Assembly (NCBI GenBank): GCA_004554555.1
Contig: SFLN01000118.1
Coordinates: 1-5,002, forward strand
Length of the DNA stretch: 5,002 nucleotides
Direction of reading: 5' to 3'
Source: [Eubacterium] saphenum
GTDB taxonomy: Bacteria > Bacillota > Clostridia > Oscillospirales > Ruminococcaceae
Shown here: positions 4,870-5,002 of the stretch, piece after piece
How positions within the stretch are numbered: the stretch's first letter is position 1
Layout: each line of letters starts with the position of its first letter
Position numbers and translations under genes: made by a program
The notes under the pieces: model-generated
Told to the model about the DNA's origin: nothing
What the model saw: the letters and a program-made list of their open reading frames with translations, nothing else
Database searches by the model: none

Positions 4870-5002
4870 ATGGACAAAAAACCACTAATGCAGTTATTCA
4901 GTGATAATGAGGTAATGATTCGGGAGGGCGATACAAGAAACGAGATGTACAAAATCATATCGGGAAAAGCAGCGCTGTATCTGCATTTCGGAGAAGAGAA
5001 CG
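4870..5002 (+). CDS. Crp/Fnr-type cyclic-nucleotide-binding-domain protein (3' partial)
   Basis: The first 44 codons of a gene cut by the window end. After a short lead (MDKKPLMQLF, ATG supported by AGGGAGG) the protein reads VMIREGDTRNEMYKIISGKAALYL, which matches the start of the cNMP-binding beta-roll: an (F/I)xEGD turn, then the (M/L)Yxx(I/L)xGxxxxY strand pair. Proteins that begin this way are often Crp/Fnr-family transcription regulators with a C-terminal helix-turn-helix, but the DNA-binding half is not visible, and a cNMP-domain fusion to another module is possible. The ligand (cAMP, a redox group or none) cannot be told from this part. It has its own promoter after a strong terminator, so it is separate from the sigma operon. 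The inverted repeat at its -35 may mark autoregulation. Confidence 0.82.
   Translation, partial: MDKKPLMQLFSDNEVMIREGDTRNEMYKIISGKAALYLHFGEEN

Overview
The window looks like chromosomal DNA from a low-to-mid GC, Gram-positive anaerobe of the Clostridia, probably an Oscillospiraceae/Ruminococcaceae-type gut or rumen bacterium. This is inferred from the style of the proteins, not from a database search. The pointers are strong AGGAGG-type ribosome sites, sigma-A TATAAT boxes in AT-rich gaps, a short ECF sigma factor with a one-helix partner, and lipoproteins with serine-rich linkers. All genes lie on the + strand.

Layout. (1) Bases 1-1402: a 5'-truncated GH29 alpha-L-fucosidase, closed by a clear intrinsic terminator at 1406-1432. 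(2) Bases 1403-1692: a 290-base gap holding that terminator, a small set of direct and inverted repeats (1472-1508), a good extended -10 promoter (1562-1570) and an A-tract-rich leader of about 115 bases. (3) Bases 1693-4691: a tight four-gene operon: an ECF sigma factor, a probable membrane anti-sigma factor, a lipoprotein with a long polyserine and ESKP-repeat linker and an unassigned C-terminal domain, and a second lipoprotein of the DHHW/AlgX-AlgJ-like SGNH type. It ends at a 17-bp-stem terminator at 4698-4737. (4) Bases 4741-5002: a sigma-A promoter with an inverted repeat over its -35 box, then the first 44 codons of a Crp/Fnr-type cyclic-nucleotide-binding-domain protein cut by the window end.

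How the parts may work together. The sigma factor and its membrane partner overlap by ATGA, as do the two lipoproteins, so the operon is built as two translationally coupled pairs joined by one independent ribosome site. The two lipoproteins carry similar serine-rich spacers and should sit together outside the membrane. The DHHW-like protein has the Asp-x-His-Trp and Ser elements of the acyltransferase/esterase fold used in exopolysaccharide O-acetylation. The working idea is an envelope-sensing sigma/anti-sigma switch that shares its transcript with an extracellular polysaccharide-modifying pair. No MBOAT acyl-donor protein is present in the window, so that part is inference. The fucosidase and the Crp/Fnr-type gene are separate transcription units.
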